From the NCBI GenBank assembly GCA_028023455.1, contig JAQFVV010006273.1:3358142-3422141 (forward strand): DNA of 64,000 bases. Direction: 5' to 3'. Shown here one piece after another: positions 1 through 10,719 of this stretch. A program made the position numbers and the translations under genes. This DNA comes from Epiperipatus broadwayi (taxonomy: Eukaryota > Onychophora > Udeonychophora > Euonychophora > Peripatidae). Position 1 is the stretch's first letter; every line of letters begins with the position of its first letter. The notes under the pieces were generated by a model. It worked only from the letters and a program-made list of their open reading frames with translations. It searched no databases and was not told the DNA's origin.

Positions 1-600
1 TTATTAGGTTTCAAGAGTAACTTCAGACTTAGAGCATTTGTAAGGTGGTTGGTCTGCTTTGGGTCTGCACTCCTCATTTCTCCCTCAAGGGTGGCTGGGG
101 GCAGTTGCTAGAAGTCTGGTCTATGGTACGAGTTGTGAAAAGCTGTTGCCACTACCTGAAAACCTGCTGGGAGGGTACCTGGTCAAAGTTTCTGCACTGT
201 TTTTTTTTATGATGGGATGCTGCACCTCCTTGATGTGTTTTCCCATGTTGGCTTTTTAATTTTGCACACAGGTAGACCAAATTTTGTCCCTGCACATTTG
301 GACTGTTAAACTGGGAGACAGAGGTATCCAAAATGGTCTTTGTATGGCTTGGCTGTGGGTCAATGGTTTGTTGTTCTGTGGACTTGGGCCTTGGACCTCA
401 TTGCCTGTTGTGATGGTTGGTGCAACAGTGGACTTGTCCACCTATTCAACTGAAGCTTGAGTCTTCAATTTGGGGCCCCAGGGGTGGGATCACTGGGCTA
501 TGGATAACTTCTCAGTGGTTGGCTCATGTAGATCCATGTATAGATACACATTGAACATAATTGTTGTCTGGAGTGTGTTCTTTTGTAGACAAGATTAATA
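1..600. other. GC-richer block of unknown origin
   Basis: Base composition here is clearly richer in G and C than in almost all the rest of the window. Two short overlapping open frames exist (59-259 on plus, 61 codons at 256-441 on minus), but neither resembles a family I recognise. The minus-strand frame is rich in Pro, Ser, Thr and Gln, as low-complexity gag-like or ORF1-like sequence can be. A pyrimidine stretch followed by CACACAG near 265-271 could act as a splice acceptor on plus. It could be part of an element or exon that extends to the left of the window; nothing decides between these. Confidence 0.3.
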
Positions 601-633
601 ATTTGTCTGAAAGTTTGTAATGATGGTATATTA

Positions 634-1196
634 TAAGATGTGATATGTTGGACTATTTTCATCATTTATGAGTGAATGCTGAATGTATAGAAAATTTTAA
701 ACTTTATTTAAACTTTTCAAATACAAACAACTTTGTTAGTAATAACACACAAATAGACAATACAGGTTAGTAATTACACAATGTTTCGATTAGTATTATT
801 CTCCACTCTTCTTCAGGTGTTGCTGGCCTATATGTACAGTAATAATATTCACTTATAAGTTGAACTCGCTCCTTTAGATTCTTGAATATTGAATTTAAGG
901 CAAACACTCTACCAACTGAGCTATTCTGTCAAAGGCAACATATAGTAGCAATTTGAATATTTATATGTGAGGGCTGGTTCAAATCCTAAGTCCTTCAATT
1001 TTTTTTTTAATCCAATTATTTTTATTTTTTACTAAGAGCAAGATTAATTAGAGGCTTCCATACATTGTGCATTACCACACTGGGTTGACTTATAGGATTA
1101 TTAACCATTGTCAAAAGTTTAAATAAAGTTTAAAATTTTCTATACATTCAACATTCACTCATAAATGATGGACATTGTCCACCATATCACATCTTA
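634..1196. mobile_element. TIR element (MITE-like) with TA flanks
   Basis: About 83 bases at 634-717 are repeated in inverted orientation at 1113-1196, with only a few mismatches. Both ends read AGATGTGATATG inward (636 on plus, 1194 on minus), each preceded by TA, which is the target duplication of Tc1/mariner-type elements. The inside (718-1112) has no transposase frame. It holds a tRNA-like D-arm/box A on the minus strand near 907-923. The element is therefore a non-autonomous terminal-inverted-repeat element; the superfamily assignment rests only on the TA. Confidence 0.7.
899..931 (-). promoter_or_regulatory. tRNA-like box A module inside the TIR element
   Basis: Read on minus, the sequence contains TAGCTCAGTTGGTAGAG, a near-perfect tRNA D-arm / RNA polymerase III box A. 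A weak T-loop-like GAGTTCAA lies about 50 bases downstream (near 853-866). This looks like a degenerate tRNA-derived SINE head captured within the element rather than a functional tRNA, because no acceptor stem can be formed. A B-box-like GGTTCAAATCC is also present on the opposite strand near 977-987. Confidence 0.5.
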
Positions 1197-1598
1197 AGAT
1201 TAATAATTGTTTTGTTTTTTTGTACATTGAATGCTTGGCAATTACATTGGGTAATTAGACCCAAAGAACTTTTATGTAATCTTTAATAATAAAGATTGCT
1301 TTGAAAGATAAATATTTCTCATTGATAAAGAGTAAAAATCAGAAACTACTATAGAATTTTAAGACCATGCAATGCTTTATAATGTCTGCTGATAATAAAA
1401 CCATGCAATAGATGTCATGAGGATAGTATTGCAATAAATGTCAGGAAAATAAATAATAACAACTGCTTCTTCTACTGTTTAGATTGTCAATGATATATTA
1501 TGCTTCTAAAAAAAATAAGTATAAATAAAAATTCCTAAAGTTGATTGAATTTTAAATAAAATGACAATACTATAAGCTTAATATAATAAAAATGTATG
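1197..1598. other. AT-rich stretch, nothing recognised
   Basis: No open frame, RNA gene or repeat that I could support. The sequence directly after the TIR element (1197-1210) repeats a dozen bases found just before it (near 591-603), AGATTAATAATT. Confidence 0.5.
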
Positions 1599-1610
1599 AT
1601 TTAACATGAG

Positions 1611-1849
1611 TTTAAAAGAGGCAAAACTCTCCATACCTCTCAGATCCAAGGCTCCTTACTGACAAAGGCCACATGCCAGAAACTACTCTGGGGATATTGT
1701 ATGAGTAGGCATTAGATGGGAATTTTATGCACAAGACTTCTAGCATACATTAATTACTCTGGCTTGCACTGAGTGGCAATACATATGGAGAGTTTTGCTT
1801 ATTTTAATAAGTTATAAGCAAGCATAAGAAATGGTGATTGTGTGATGTT
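1611..1849 (+). mobile_element. Short foldback MITE, family B
   Basis: The element is bracketed by the direct repeat ATTTAACATGAG (1599-1610 and 1850-1861), which looks like a target-site duplication. Inside, AAAACTCTCCATA (from 1624) pairs with TATGGAGAGTTTTG near 1784-1797, enclosing a loop with CAGATCCAAGGCTCC. The right end reads AGCATAAGAAATGGTGATTGTGTGATGTT-like sequence. Related copies lie at 33840-34000, 34275-34410, 34412-34640 and 34860-35045. There is no coding capacity. The superfamily is unknown; the duplication length does not settle it. Confidence 0.65.
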
Positions 1850-2278
1850 ATTTAACATGAGATTTCAAGATTATGTTTGCAAATTAATATTGATACTATA
1901 GTCTTGATTTAAAATATGAATAAATAAATAACTGACCTTTCATAATTATAGGTGGCACTATCCTCTAAAGGTAATTTCCAAGAAAGACTGTTATATCCTT
2001 TTCGACCAGCCTGCCGTATTAATTTATTCATCCAATGAAGGGTGGTTAAAGAAAAAATATTACAAATTCCTGATAGTGCCATTTTAAACTTGCTGAAAAC
2101 AATAATATAATGAATAAATATGTTTATACTATATATAAGATATTATACAAAAATTGACAAATAATCAATCATTAGTCTAATTATAAATTAATATATATAG
2201 GTATAATACCTTTTAAAAACAAAATTGATTTCATATATAGTATTTTTTCTAATATAAAGACTTATCTACATTAATGAA

Positions 2279-2378
<100 letters not shown>

Positions 2379-2440
2379 CCATTAATTAAAAACTATTGTA
2401 ATAATAAAAATAATAAATATAATGATAATTAACAATTTTA

Positions 2441-2565
2441 TACAGTCTTTCAATCTTCAGAAGTACTTTTGGTTAATTCCTTAATGCTCCTTAAAATTAA
2501 CAGCAGTTGAAAAGGGTTAAGAAATTAACCAAAAGTAGTACTGTAAATTGAAAGATTGCATATAA
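2441..2565. repeat. Hairpin repeat (foldback)
   Basis: Arms at about 2451-2480 (CAATCTTCAGAAGTAC, GGTTAATT) and 2521-2558 (AATTAACC, GTAGTACTG, GAAAGATTG) are inverted complements with a ~40-base loop. It resembles a small foldback MITE; no coding content. Confidence 0.55.
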
Positions 2566-4139
2566 TTAATTACCCATTATATTGCTTATTTTTACTATTA
2601 TATGTAGATATAATCTTTACTTTTATGAACTTTTGCTCTTTCCTTTAAGCTCAAATTATTTCAGTCTATATATATATACAATAATATAAACAACCCTGGG
2701 AATGGTATTCCTATCAATTCTCTTTTATATTATTCCATAAATTATTTACAATACCTTTCACCCATGCTATTTTCTTATTACCTTCCATAAATTTATTTAA
2801 TCTTTATGAAAAAGATAATTTCAAAAGCAAGGAATAAAATACGTTTTATATTAACATTTTAAAACTTATTATTTAATTCTCAAAAATTATTACATCTTTT
2901 CTGTGCATTTGTAATATTATACATAAATATATAATATTAAATTATTATAATTTTTATTACACAAAATACCCAAACCCTTAATAAATTTATCAGAGTAGCT
3001 TCTTTTGATAAAAATGGGAGAATTAAATAGTTATAAAAATATAGCTTTGGTTCAAAAGAAAATTTTATAAAGACTTAAGCATAAATTGGAATTGTGGGAT
3101 GATAAGATAATTAAATTTGTGTTGCGTTGTATTACTTTTCATTTGAAAAATCTGTCTTGGCAGAAACATTGATAGTGGAATTGTAATTTATTTTCTTGCT
3201 AATGATTTAATTTTGAATTGGTGTACTTAATTTAGGAGTGTATATTATATTAAATGCAGTTATTGTACATTGATATAGTAGATAATTGTAATACAAATCT
3301 TTTTAGATCCTTAGAAGGTTATTAATTATTCAAAACTGTTATAAATTAAATAAAGCATTATGAAAAGTGAATTATGAGAAGTTATGTTATTTTTTATAAG
3401 GATTTATTCAGTAATGTTCTTGGTAATTGTTGATGTCAGAATAATTGTAATGAGAATTACTATTTACACCAAGCTTTCATTTACAATCATAACTGACTTA
3501 GTTATATTTTTATTTATTTTAGTTAATTAATGTATCTGTCTGCAATGTTCAAAATCTGGAGCTTGGGACAAAGTCTAGTAGAATATTAAAATTTTTCAAA
3601 TCACAAATAGGTTTAAGATTTTTTTATTCACAAACAGAAGCCGCAACCAACATTTACATGCCATTTACAACCATTTACATGCACCAAATAGATGCATGTA
3701 AATGGAGATGTACTCATATTAATCTGAATTGATCAAACAAACATCAAATGTATTGACTATAAAAATATAAAAATATGATTGCAATGTAATGCTGCCTCTA
3801 CTAAAGTGTGAAAAAAGATGATTTAGCACAAAATTTGCAAGTATAAATATTGAGTTTTAATGTTTTTGCATTCTAATTTTATCTCCTATTTGCAAACCAA
3901 TTTTCTATGTCTATCTAATTTGTCTATTGGCTGATTATTTAAGAGATAATCCCAAGCTGATTTTAAACCCATAACTTTTACCTAACCTAGATTCAATACT
4001 CAAATTCTGCATATAATAAACAGATATGCTACTTCTAAGCTTCAATGTCCTTTGTATTGCATATGATTCAATATTTGTTAGAATTGTAATAATCACATGT
4101 ACATATAAACTCATATATCTGCAGTGTATATATATATAT

Positions 4140-6338
4140 TGTAACGAGCACAGACGTTCATTACATTGTTTTTTTTTTTTATTAAACATGAAAGTAAATT
4201 AAAAAGTTCGCATTTAAAAATTGTCTTTAAGAATTAAAAATTGAAATTAAATATCATCTTAAACTCTTATATATTAAATCGCACAGATAATGAAAAATTA
4301 TTAAAATAAAACTTTATTAAAGAAAAAGTATTTTAAAACTAAATTTTAAAAAAGATTTGGAAATAAAATTATATCTTTAAATTTATCTTTAAATATATCT
4401 TTGATTTGGAAAACAGGTTAATTAATCAGAAATGGAAATGATAAATTTAATTAGTCAAATGTAAACCAGCCTTGGGCATTTAAATGTAAAAACATAGGTC
4501 AGATAGGAAAACAATAGAAACTTTTAGCAAATGAAATAAATCCATTGAGAAATCGGACCTCAACGAAAAGGATCATCACATCGATGACGTAATGTTAAGT
4601 CAATCCTTCGAATACGTATAAAAGGAAAATTTGGAAATTATTAATTAGTGACTAGTGAATGATTATTACGATGTGAGAGACATGTGTTAGTGTGGAAGTG
4701 AAGGAGAAGGGATTGAAAAAGGACGCACGATTCAATCCCTTCAGCTTTGCTAAGAAAGAAAAAGGAATGAACTATCGTTTTTCTACAATGAGGACCAGTT
4801 AAAGCAAAAAACCTCCGGATGGATAAATAAATCGGCCAACAGAATACCAATTTTAGGACAGCATGGGAATTCACATTCAGGGCAAGCAACGAATAAAGAT
4901 GAACTGTTTAAAACCGTAAGAACTTTACAATTAATGAACATTAAGTTACAAACTTTTCGTATTTAAAATAATTGCATTAGTTTCCTATCTGAGTAAAGTA
5001 GTTAAAATGTTATTTGATGTATTTTTTATTTATTTGTTTAAAATCATTTCCATTTATTTAATTTTGTTCTTTAAGTTTATTTATAATTTCTGTTTTCCGT
5101 TAAGTTAAATTATATAAATGTTAAACTTAAGTCGGGCGTGAATGGCTGTATAGATTTGTAAAGTTATATTAGGGGAGGGTAATCTTAGGTTATTTGTTTC
5201 GTGGTTGGATTGGGCCAATGGATTGGATATATTGGTGTGATTAGTAGATGTAATATTGATTCGCTACGGGCAGAATCGCTTCATACGCCGCAAACTTCCG
5301 TTTGCCTATGGAAGGAATTATAAGTCGGATACCGCAGTTCCTTTCTATGGAGTTTTTTGTTTTATTGCTCTTCTTTGCAGATAGATGTAATATTCCTATC
5401 TCATAAGAGGCAATTTCTTCTCTTAACCTTTTGTGCTGCCGTATTTTATTACATTGAATACATCAATATATCAGATGGATTGATGCCAGTTTGACTACGG
5501 ATTTTAGCCTAAGGTTAAATAAGGATAGAATGTTTATTTTCAAAAGCAAATTTATGTGGTCTATTCATACTCGACCCTAAATAAAAATGCATTAAATTTA
5601 AGTTGTTTATAGAGACGCTTGCATGGATTGTTTATTGGTTAACTATGTTTTGCGTTTCCATATTTGATCAAAATATATAGACATTCGATAAATAATGATA
5701 CCTTACGGTGAGTATCTAAAATGTATTTATTCGGATGTCTTTTAAGTTATTGGTGACAATGCAAGTATCTTATGGTGAATACTATTGGGTTACGTATAAA
5801 TTTCCCTCCGCAATTGTCAGTAATCAATGATTTTATATTTTGATCGTTTATGTTTACTTTGAAATGTTTTTAACCGTGTAATCTATGTAACCGATCTGTA
5901 GCAACATATTAAAACAAGCTTTTATAATCCCATCTGTGCGAACTTAATTAAAATGTAAACTTATAATATAATAGAAATTAAAATGTAAATTAAAATCTAA
6001 GGTAAAGTTAAAAATAATGTTAAAATGTAAAACTAATACTAAAATAATTTTAAATCTTATATATATGTGCATAAATAAATGTTTGTATGTTAATTACTGG
6101 CAGTGGCTTATTGTATTCCTTTTTTTATATATACTCTTATATTATCTTATTAAATCTCTGCTATTCCACTGAGCTAGTGACATGGGCTAACGACCGGAAT
6201 CAAAATCTAAAAAAAAAAAAAAAAATTTTTTTTTTTGACTTATGTATCTGCCTACTTTATAAATTTTTCTAGGTTCAAATGCCTAGATGGCGCCCCGTAG
6301 TGCAGTTTACGTTAAGTCGCATTCTCCGGATCGTTACA
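4140..6338 (+). mobile_element. Solo LTR-like unit, copy 1 (2.2 kb)
   Basis: The unit starts TGTAACGA and ends TCGTTACA, so it has the TG...CA ends and short inverted termini of retroviral-type LTRs. It sits inside a TA-rich tract, so the flanking repeat (ATAT on both sides) is uninformative as a target-site duplication. A complete inverted copy lies at 40161-42318. Near 4585-4592 is TGACGTAA and at 4617-4624 TATAAAAG, followed about 300 bases later by a splice-donor-like CCGTAAGAAC (4914-4923). No protein-coding frame is present. A tRNA-like box A (minus, 6156-6175), an A-run/T-run hairpin (about 6208-6235) and a GGCGCC motif (6289-6294) lie near the right end. Alternative: a large non-autonomous DNA element with 8-bp ends. 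Confidence 0.6.
4585..4624 (+). promoter_or_regulatory. LTR core promoter: TGACGTAA and TATA box
   Basis: TGACGTAA (a CRE/ATF-type site) is followed 25 bases later by TATAAAAG. Both motifs are retained in the inverted copy (TTACGTCA at 41899-41906, CTTTTATA at 41867-41874) although surrounding sequence has diverged, including the spacing base by base. Transcription would run to the right, toward the donor-like site near 4916. Confidence 0.55.
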
Positions 6339-6407
6339 ATATATATATATAAGATTAGCAATATAATAACCAAACCTAAGGATTCAATCCCTCTTGAATC
6401 TCATAGT

Positions 6408-6713
6408 GTATATTAAATCTCATGTGAAAATTGTAAAGCTTCTTACATAGGTATGAGTAATCATCACATCAGTGTTAGGAGAGATAAGCATGCTAATGCA
6501 GTTAAACAACACTCACCAACATCAGCACTCTCACTCCATACTATAGATTCAGGTCATAAAATTGATTTTTCTAGTACCAGGATCATATCCAGATGTGATA
6601 ATCTCTACCAGTGCAAAATTAGAGAATCCATTGAGATACTTAAAAGGCCAGATTGTATCAATAGGTGAGATAATACATGCAAACTTTCTCATATTTGGAG
6701 AGATTTTTTTTAA
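6408..6713 (+). pseudogene. PLE-type GIY-YIG endonuclease fragment
   Basis: In one frame, broken by stops at 6414 and 6666, the translation reads VY-stop-ISCENCKASYIGMS and continues through an SVRRDKH stretch, SALSLHTIDSGHKIDF, and ends LSHIWRDFF before a TAA at 6711. This is the C-terminal GIY-YIG domain of Penelope-like elements: a CxxC knuckle, the YIG motif, an Arg-rich helix and a GH-I-F motif are visible. The reverse transcriptase part is absent. The first stop replaces the Lys expected in VYKI, consistent with a point mutation. It begins only 70 bases after the solo LTR and belongs to a different PLE lineage from the copies at 10711-13730. Confidence 0.75.
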
Positions 6714-7171
6714 AAAATATTCTTAATTTAACATTTTTGCTATTGATGGAACTTTAACATTTTTTTTTTCAAATCAGTGATTGTAGTGCCTCTACAACCA
6801 CCTTTCTACCTTTTATCACTTAGTGGATGAATTGTGTTATCAAGTTGAAATGTTGGTATATCTATATTTAAATTTTTTAACAGACCTAATGTAGAATTAT
6901 AATTTTTATCTATGGAATTCAAAGTTTTCAGTCGGTGAAAAACTGTTTTATGCCCAAAATTTGACATTTTATATTATTTCATAGTGCACGTTTGATATTT
7001 TCATAACACATACATGGCTCAGTTATGTATATTTTGTTTTATGAGAAACAAAAGTTATTATTAAAATTCTAGTTTATCAGCCTAATACATGATGAACCAC
7101 ATTGCTTTTTTTGTACTTTTCAAATCATATCTGCAAAAATTATATTAACTTTTTTTTAATTATATATATAT
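6714..7171. other. AT-rich stretch, nothing recognised
   Basis: No coding signal or repeat that I can name. The short TA tract near 7162-7172 marks the 3' junction of the RTE element that follows. Confidence 0.5.
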
Positions 7172-10011
7172 ATCACCATCATCATCATTAACCATTATCA
7201 ATCCACTGCAGAATGAAAGTCTCTTCAAGTTCAATCCATCTTCTCTGATTTCTAGTATCTCTTATCTACATAACCCCTGCACACTTTCTTATTGCATCCA
7301 TCCAGCTCACATGTGGTCTCTATCTGAGTCTTTTACAATCTCTTGGAATCCAATTTAAGATTTCAATTGTCCATCTATTATCACCACTTCTAGCAATATG
7401 CCCAGTCTAACTCCACTTTAGTCTTTTACTTTTTCAATGAGGTATGAACACCTGTTCATTCTATTACCCATATATTGCATTTCCCATCTTTTCTTGTTAC
7501 TCCCAATATGCTTCTCTCCATACTTCTTTGAGCGGTCTGAAGTCTCTGTATTGCTATTCTGTCAAATGTCCAAGTCTCAGATCCGTAAGTTAGAACTGGT
7601 AAAACACATTTATTAAACACCTTTCTTTTTAAACACATAGGCATGTTTTCTTTTAATATCAAGTTATTTCTACCAAAAGCACTCCAACCAAGTTTAATTC
7701 TATGATTAATTTCATCCATTATGTTTCCATCTGTATTAATAATCTGACCAAGGTATTTGTAACTGTTAACTTCTAACTCATCATAATCAATCTTTATTTT
7801 TATATTTTGAGAAAATCCATTAAACATTATCTTAATCTTTTTAACATTTATCTTTAGTCCTACTTTCCTCCTTTCATCTGATAACTCTTGCAACATTTCC
7901 TGCAACTCTATAGCATTATTTGCAAAGACAACTACATCATTTGCAAAATTCTAAATGTCTTAAATAATCTCCATTCACTTTTACTCCTTTAGTTTCCCAT
8001 TTTAATCTACAAAATACTTCTTGCAGCTGTGCTGTAAAAAGTTTTGGAGATATGGAGTCACCTTGTCTTACACCCTTCTCAATGTTGACTTTCCTAGTAT
8101 CATTATGTAATCTAATTGTTGCTGTTGCATTTTTATAAATATTCTTTAAAATATGACAATATCCTGGATCTATACTTTGGTGATCCAATGCTTTAATCAC
8201 TGAAGAAAATGTTTATAGGATCAAATGCCTTTTCATAATCTACAAATCTAAAATATAATGGCAACTCATTTTCATTCACCCTTTCTATAACTTCTCTCAA
8301 TACCTGGATATGATCTACTGTACTAAAACCACTTTTAAAACTAGCTTGTTCTCTTGGTTGGTGGAAATCCAATGTTCTCTGTAGATGAGTTGTAATTATC
8401 TTGGTAATTTTTTTTATATAAAACTGCTAAAAGGCTGATAGGTCTGCAATTTCTAATATCTTCTTTATCACCTTTTTTAAATATTAATAGTAATACTGCA
8501 TTCTTTTAATCATCCGGTACATCTTTATCATTTGTACATTTGTTATATAACTTTGCTAAAAAAAATTATATTTCTTTACCTGCTTCTTTTAATATATCAA
8601 TTATAATGCCATCATTACCTGGAGCTTTTACTTTCTTCATAAATTTAATTGCATGTCTCACTTTTTCATTTCAAATTCTGGACAATTTGGAAGATATAAT
8701 AAATATAGGAGGTACCTGTTCTTTATTACTATATAATTCTTGATAGAAGTCTTCTACCCATTTCATGATGACATCTCTCTTTTTAGTAATAATTCCATCT
8801 TTTTTTCTTATTGCAGATATAAATTTCCTACCAATACCAAAATGTTGTTTTATACTCTTAAGACTTTTATTTTCTTCTACAGCTTTCCTTGCTAGTTCAC
8901 GGTTATACTTTCTTATATCATTTTCAATCTTTTCTACACCATTTTACAAAATTCGAGATATTCAATCCTTTTTAATGCATCATTTTTGTATATCTTCATA
9001 TTCCTTGTTTTTTTCATAAATTCTCTCGTCTCAGTAGAAATTTTATTGGTCAATTGCTGCTTTTTGTTGCAGTTTTTAAAAGTGTATTAGTTATTTTCAT
9101 ATTAATTTTATTCAAATATGAATCATGTTCAAAATCTGCTAATACTTGAAACCGATTTGTAAGTTCTAATTTGAATTCATTAGAATGTTTCTGAAGATTA
9201 GTAATATCAACTGTAAATATTGTTTTTCTTAATAATTTTTGTCTCTCTAGTTTTGCATTAACACATATCTTACATCTTACTAATCGATGATCACTTCCTA
9301 TGTTAAATTTATTAAGAAAATTACAATCTTGAAATATGTATTTTCTGTTAGTCAAAATATAATCCAATTCTGCTGTACCTTTATTTGGATGCTTCCATGT
9401 CCATTTTCTTTTAACATTTTTTTCAAAAAAAAATGCATAATATAAAGTTGGTCTTTTTCTGCAAACATTGCAAGTCTATATCCTCTCTCATTTCTATTGC
9501 CATAACCAAAATTACCTACAGAACTTTCATCTTTTATTTGTTTACCAATCCTAGCATTAAAGTCTCCCATAACAATTTTAAAATGTTGTTTACTCTGATC
9601 AAAAGCCTTTTGTACATCCATATAAATATCTACTATTTCCACACTATGAAAACTTGTTGGGGCATAAAGCTGAATTATCTGCATTTGGTATCTGCTATTA
9701 AGTTGTATAATTAATCTTGTCACTCTGTCTGATACACCATCAATCTCCACAATGTTATTCTTCCACTTTTTATTTGTAATGAATCCTACTCCACTTGTAT
9801 TTCCAATATTTGTGCCTTTATAGTAGAGCACATGTCCACTTTTTAGATCAATTGTTTCTTCACCTTTTCTTTTAACTTCACAAAGTCCAATAATATCCCA
9901 TTTAATATAATACAGTTCTTTTAATTCTTGTAATCTTCCTTCACTTAAAAGTGATCTGCAGTTGTAAGTATTTAAATAAAAAGTCATCATTAAATAGCAG
10001 CCTGGGTCCAC
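7172..10011 (-). pseudogene. RTE-clade LINE, near full-length, broken
   Basis: Reading on minus, an apurinic-type endonuclease lies at 10011-9352 (219 codons: LNTYNCRSL start, LYAPTS, MGDFNARIG motif). It is followed out of frame by the rest of the endonuclease (9367-9050), a reverse transcriptase with KGVRQGDSISPKLFTAQLQEVF (8200-7937) and the C-terminal part with NSYKYLGQIINTDG and VLPVLTYGSETW (7905-7456). Such proteins copy the element RNA at a nicked target. Several frameshifts and stops separate the pieces, so it is dead. The catalytic FADD box reads FAND after a frameshift near 7951. The 3' end is an ATC/GAT trinucleotide tail (7172-7190), typical of RTE. The 5' UTR may extend to about 10420, judging by the change in composition there. 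Confidence 0.88.
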
Positions 10012-10421
10012 AATCAGGTGATTCTTAGCACCCTCTGCCTTTGACTCTCAACCACTGCCTTGGTTGTGACTTTACAGCTTTCTGGGAATAACCGCCATGA
10101 TTTTTTTTTTGTCTGTCATGATTGTATATATCTATTGGAAAAATATTTATCATTTACACATACTCATTTGTTTTATCAGGCAACTGAGAAGACAAACCAT
10201 GGTGTTTCTTGATCTTAAACTCAGAGGTAAAAAGCCAATACACTCACCAGGCTGGCTAATGCATGTTGTTGAGCAGCCCATCCATGTTCCTATACTATGT
10301 AAATAATCACATAGTAATAACAGCTGCTATGACAAGAACATATAGAGTGGTCATTAGGATTTTGCCCTGGTCAGTTCAGAGGAATTAAAGGGTCTCCATT
10401 AGCAAACTCTTTTCTGCGCGC

Positions 10422-10457
<36 letters not shown>

Positions 10458-10502
10458 GCAATATTATTATTCGATGTCTGTATTTTTTCAAAGCAACATA
10501 CT
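10012..10502. other. Probable 5' flank of the RTE element, then simple repeats
   Basis: Up to about 10400 the sequence is less AT-rich and could be the RTE 5' untranslated region; the 69-codon plus frame at 10097-10306 resembles nothing known. A (CA)n tract begins at about 10420 and passes into (TA)n near 10440-10456. Confidence 0.35.
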
Positions 10503-10679
10503 AATTATATAATTAAATATTTATAAATACAGTAATTAGATAATTAAAAATGTTATCCACTTAGGAGTGCTTTCGATTATCCTAGTTAGTTGACAAAGAT
10601 TACTAGGATAATCAAAAGCCCTATTAAATAGATAAAATTTTAATTATCTAATTACTGTATTTAAAAATGTTTAGTAATA

Positions 10680-10680
<1 letters not shown>
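10503..10680. mobile_element. Hairpin MITE, family D, copy 1
   Basis: Arms at 10503-10586 and about 10599-10670 are inverted complements containing ATCCACTTAGGAGTGCTTTC and GATTATCCTAGT, with a loop of only about a dozen bases. A better-preserved copy with a longer loop lies at 54044-54259. It has no coding content. It directly abuts the left arm of the PLE palindrome. Confidence 0.75.

Positions 10681-10710
<30 letters not shown>

Positions 10711-10719
<9 letters not shown>

Noticed and set aside
3935-4889. 84- and 82-codon minus frames
   Set aside because: The first overlaps the LTR-like start and simple repeats; the second lies within the LTR-like promoter region and is not kept in the inverted copy.
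9433-9714. 93-codon plus frame
   Set aside because: Antisense shadow of the RTE endonuclease on the minus strand.
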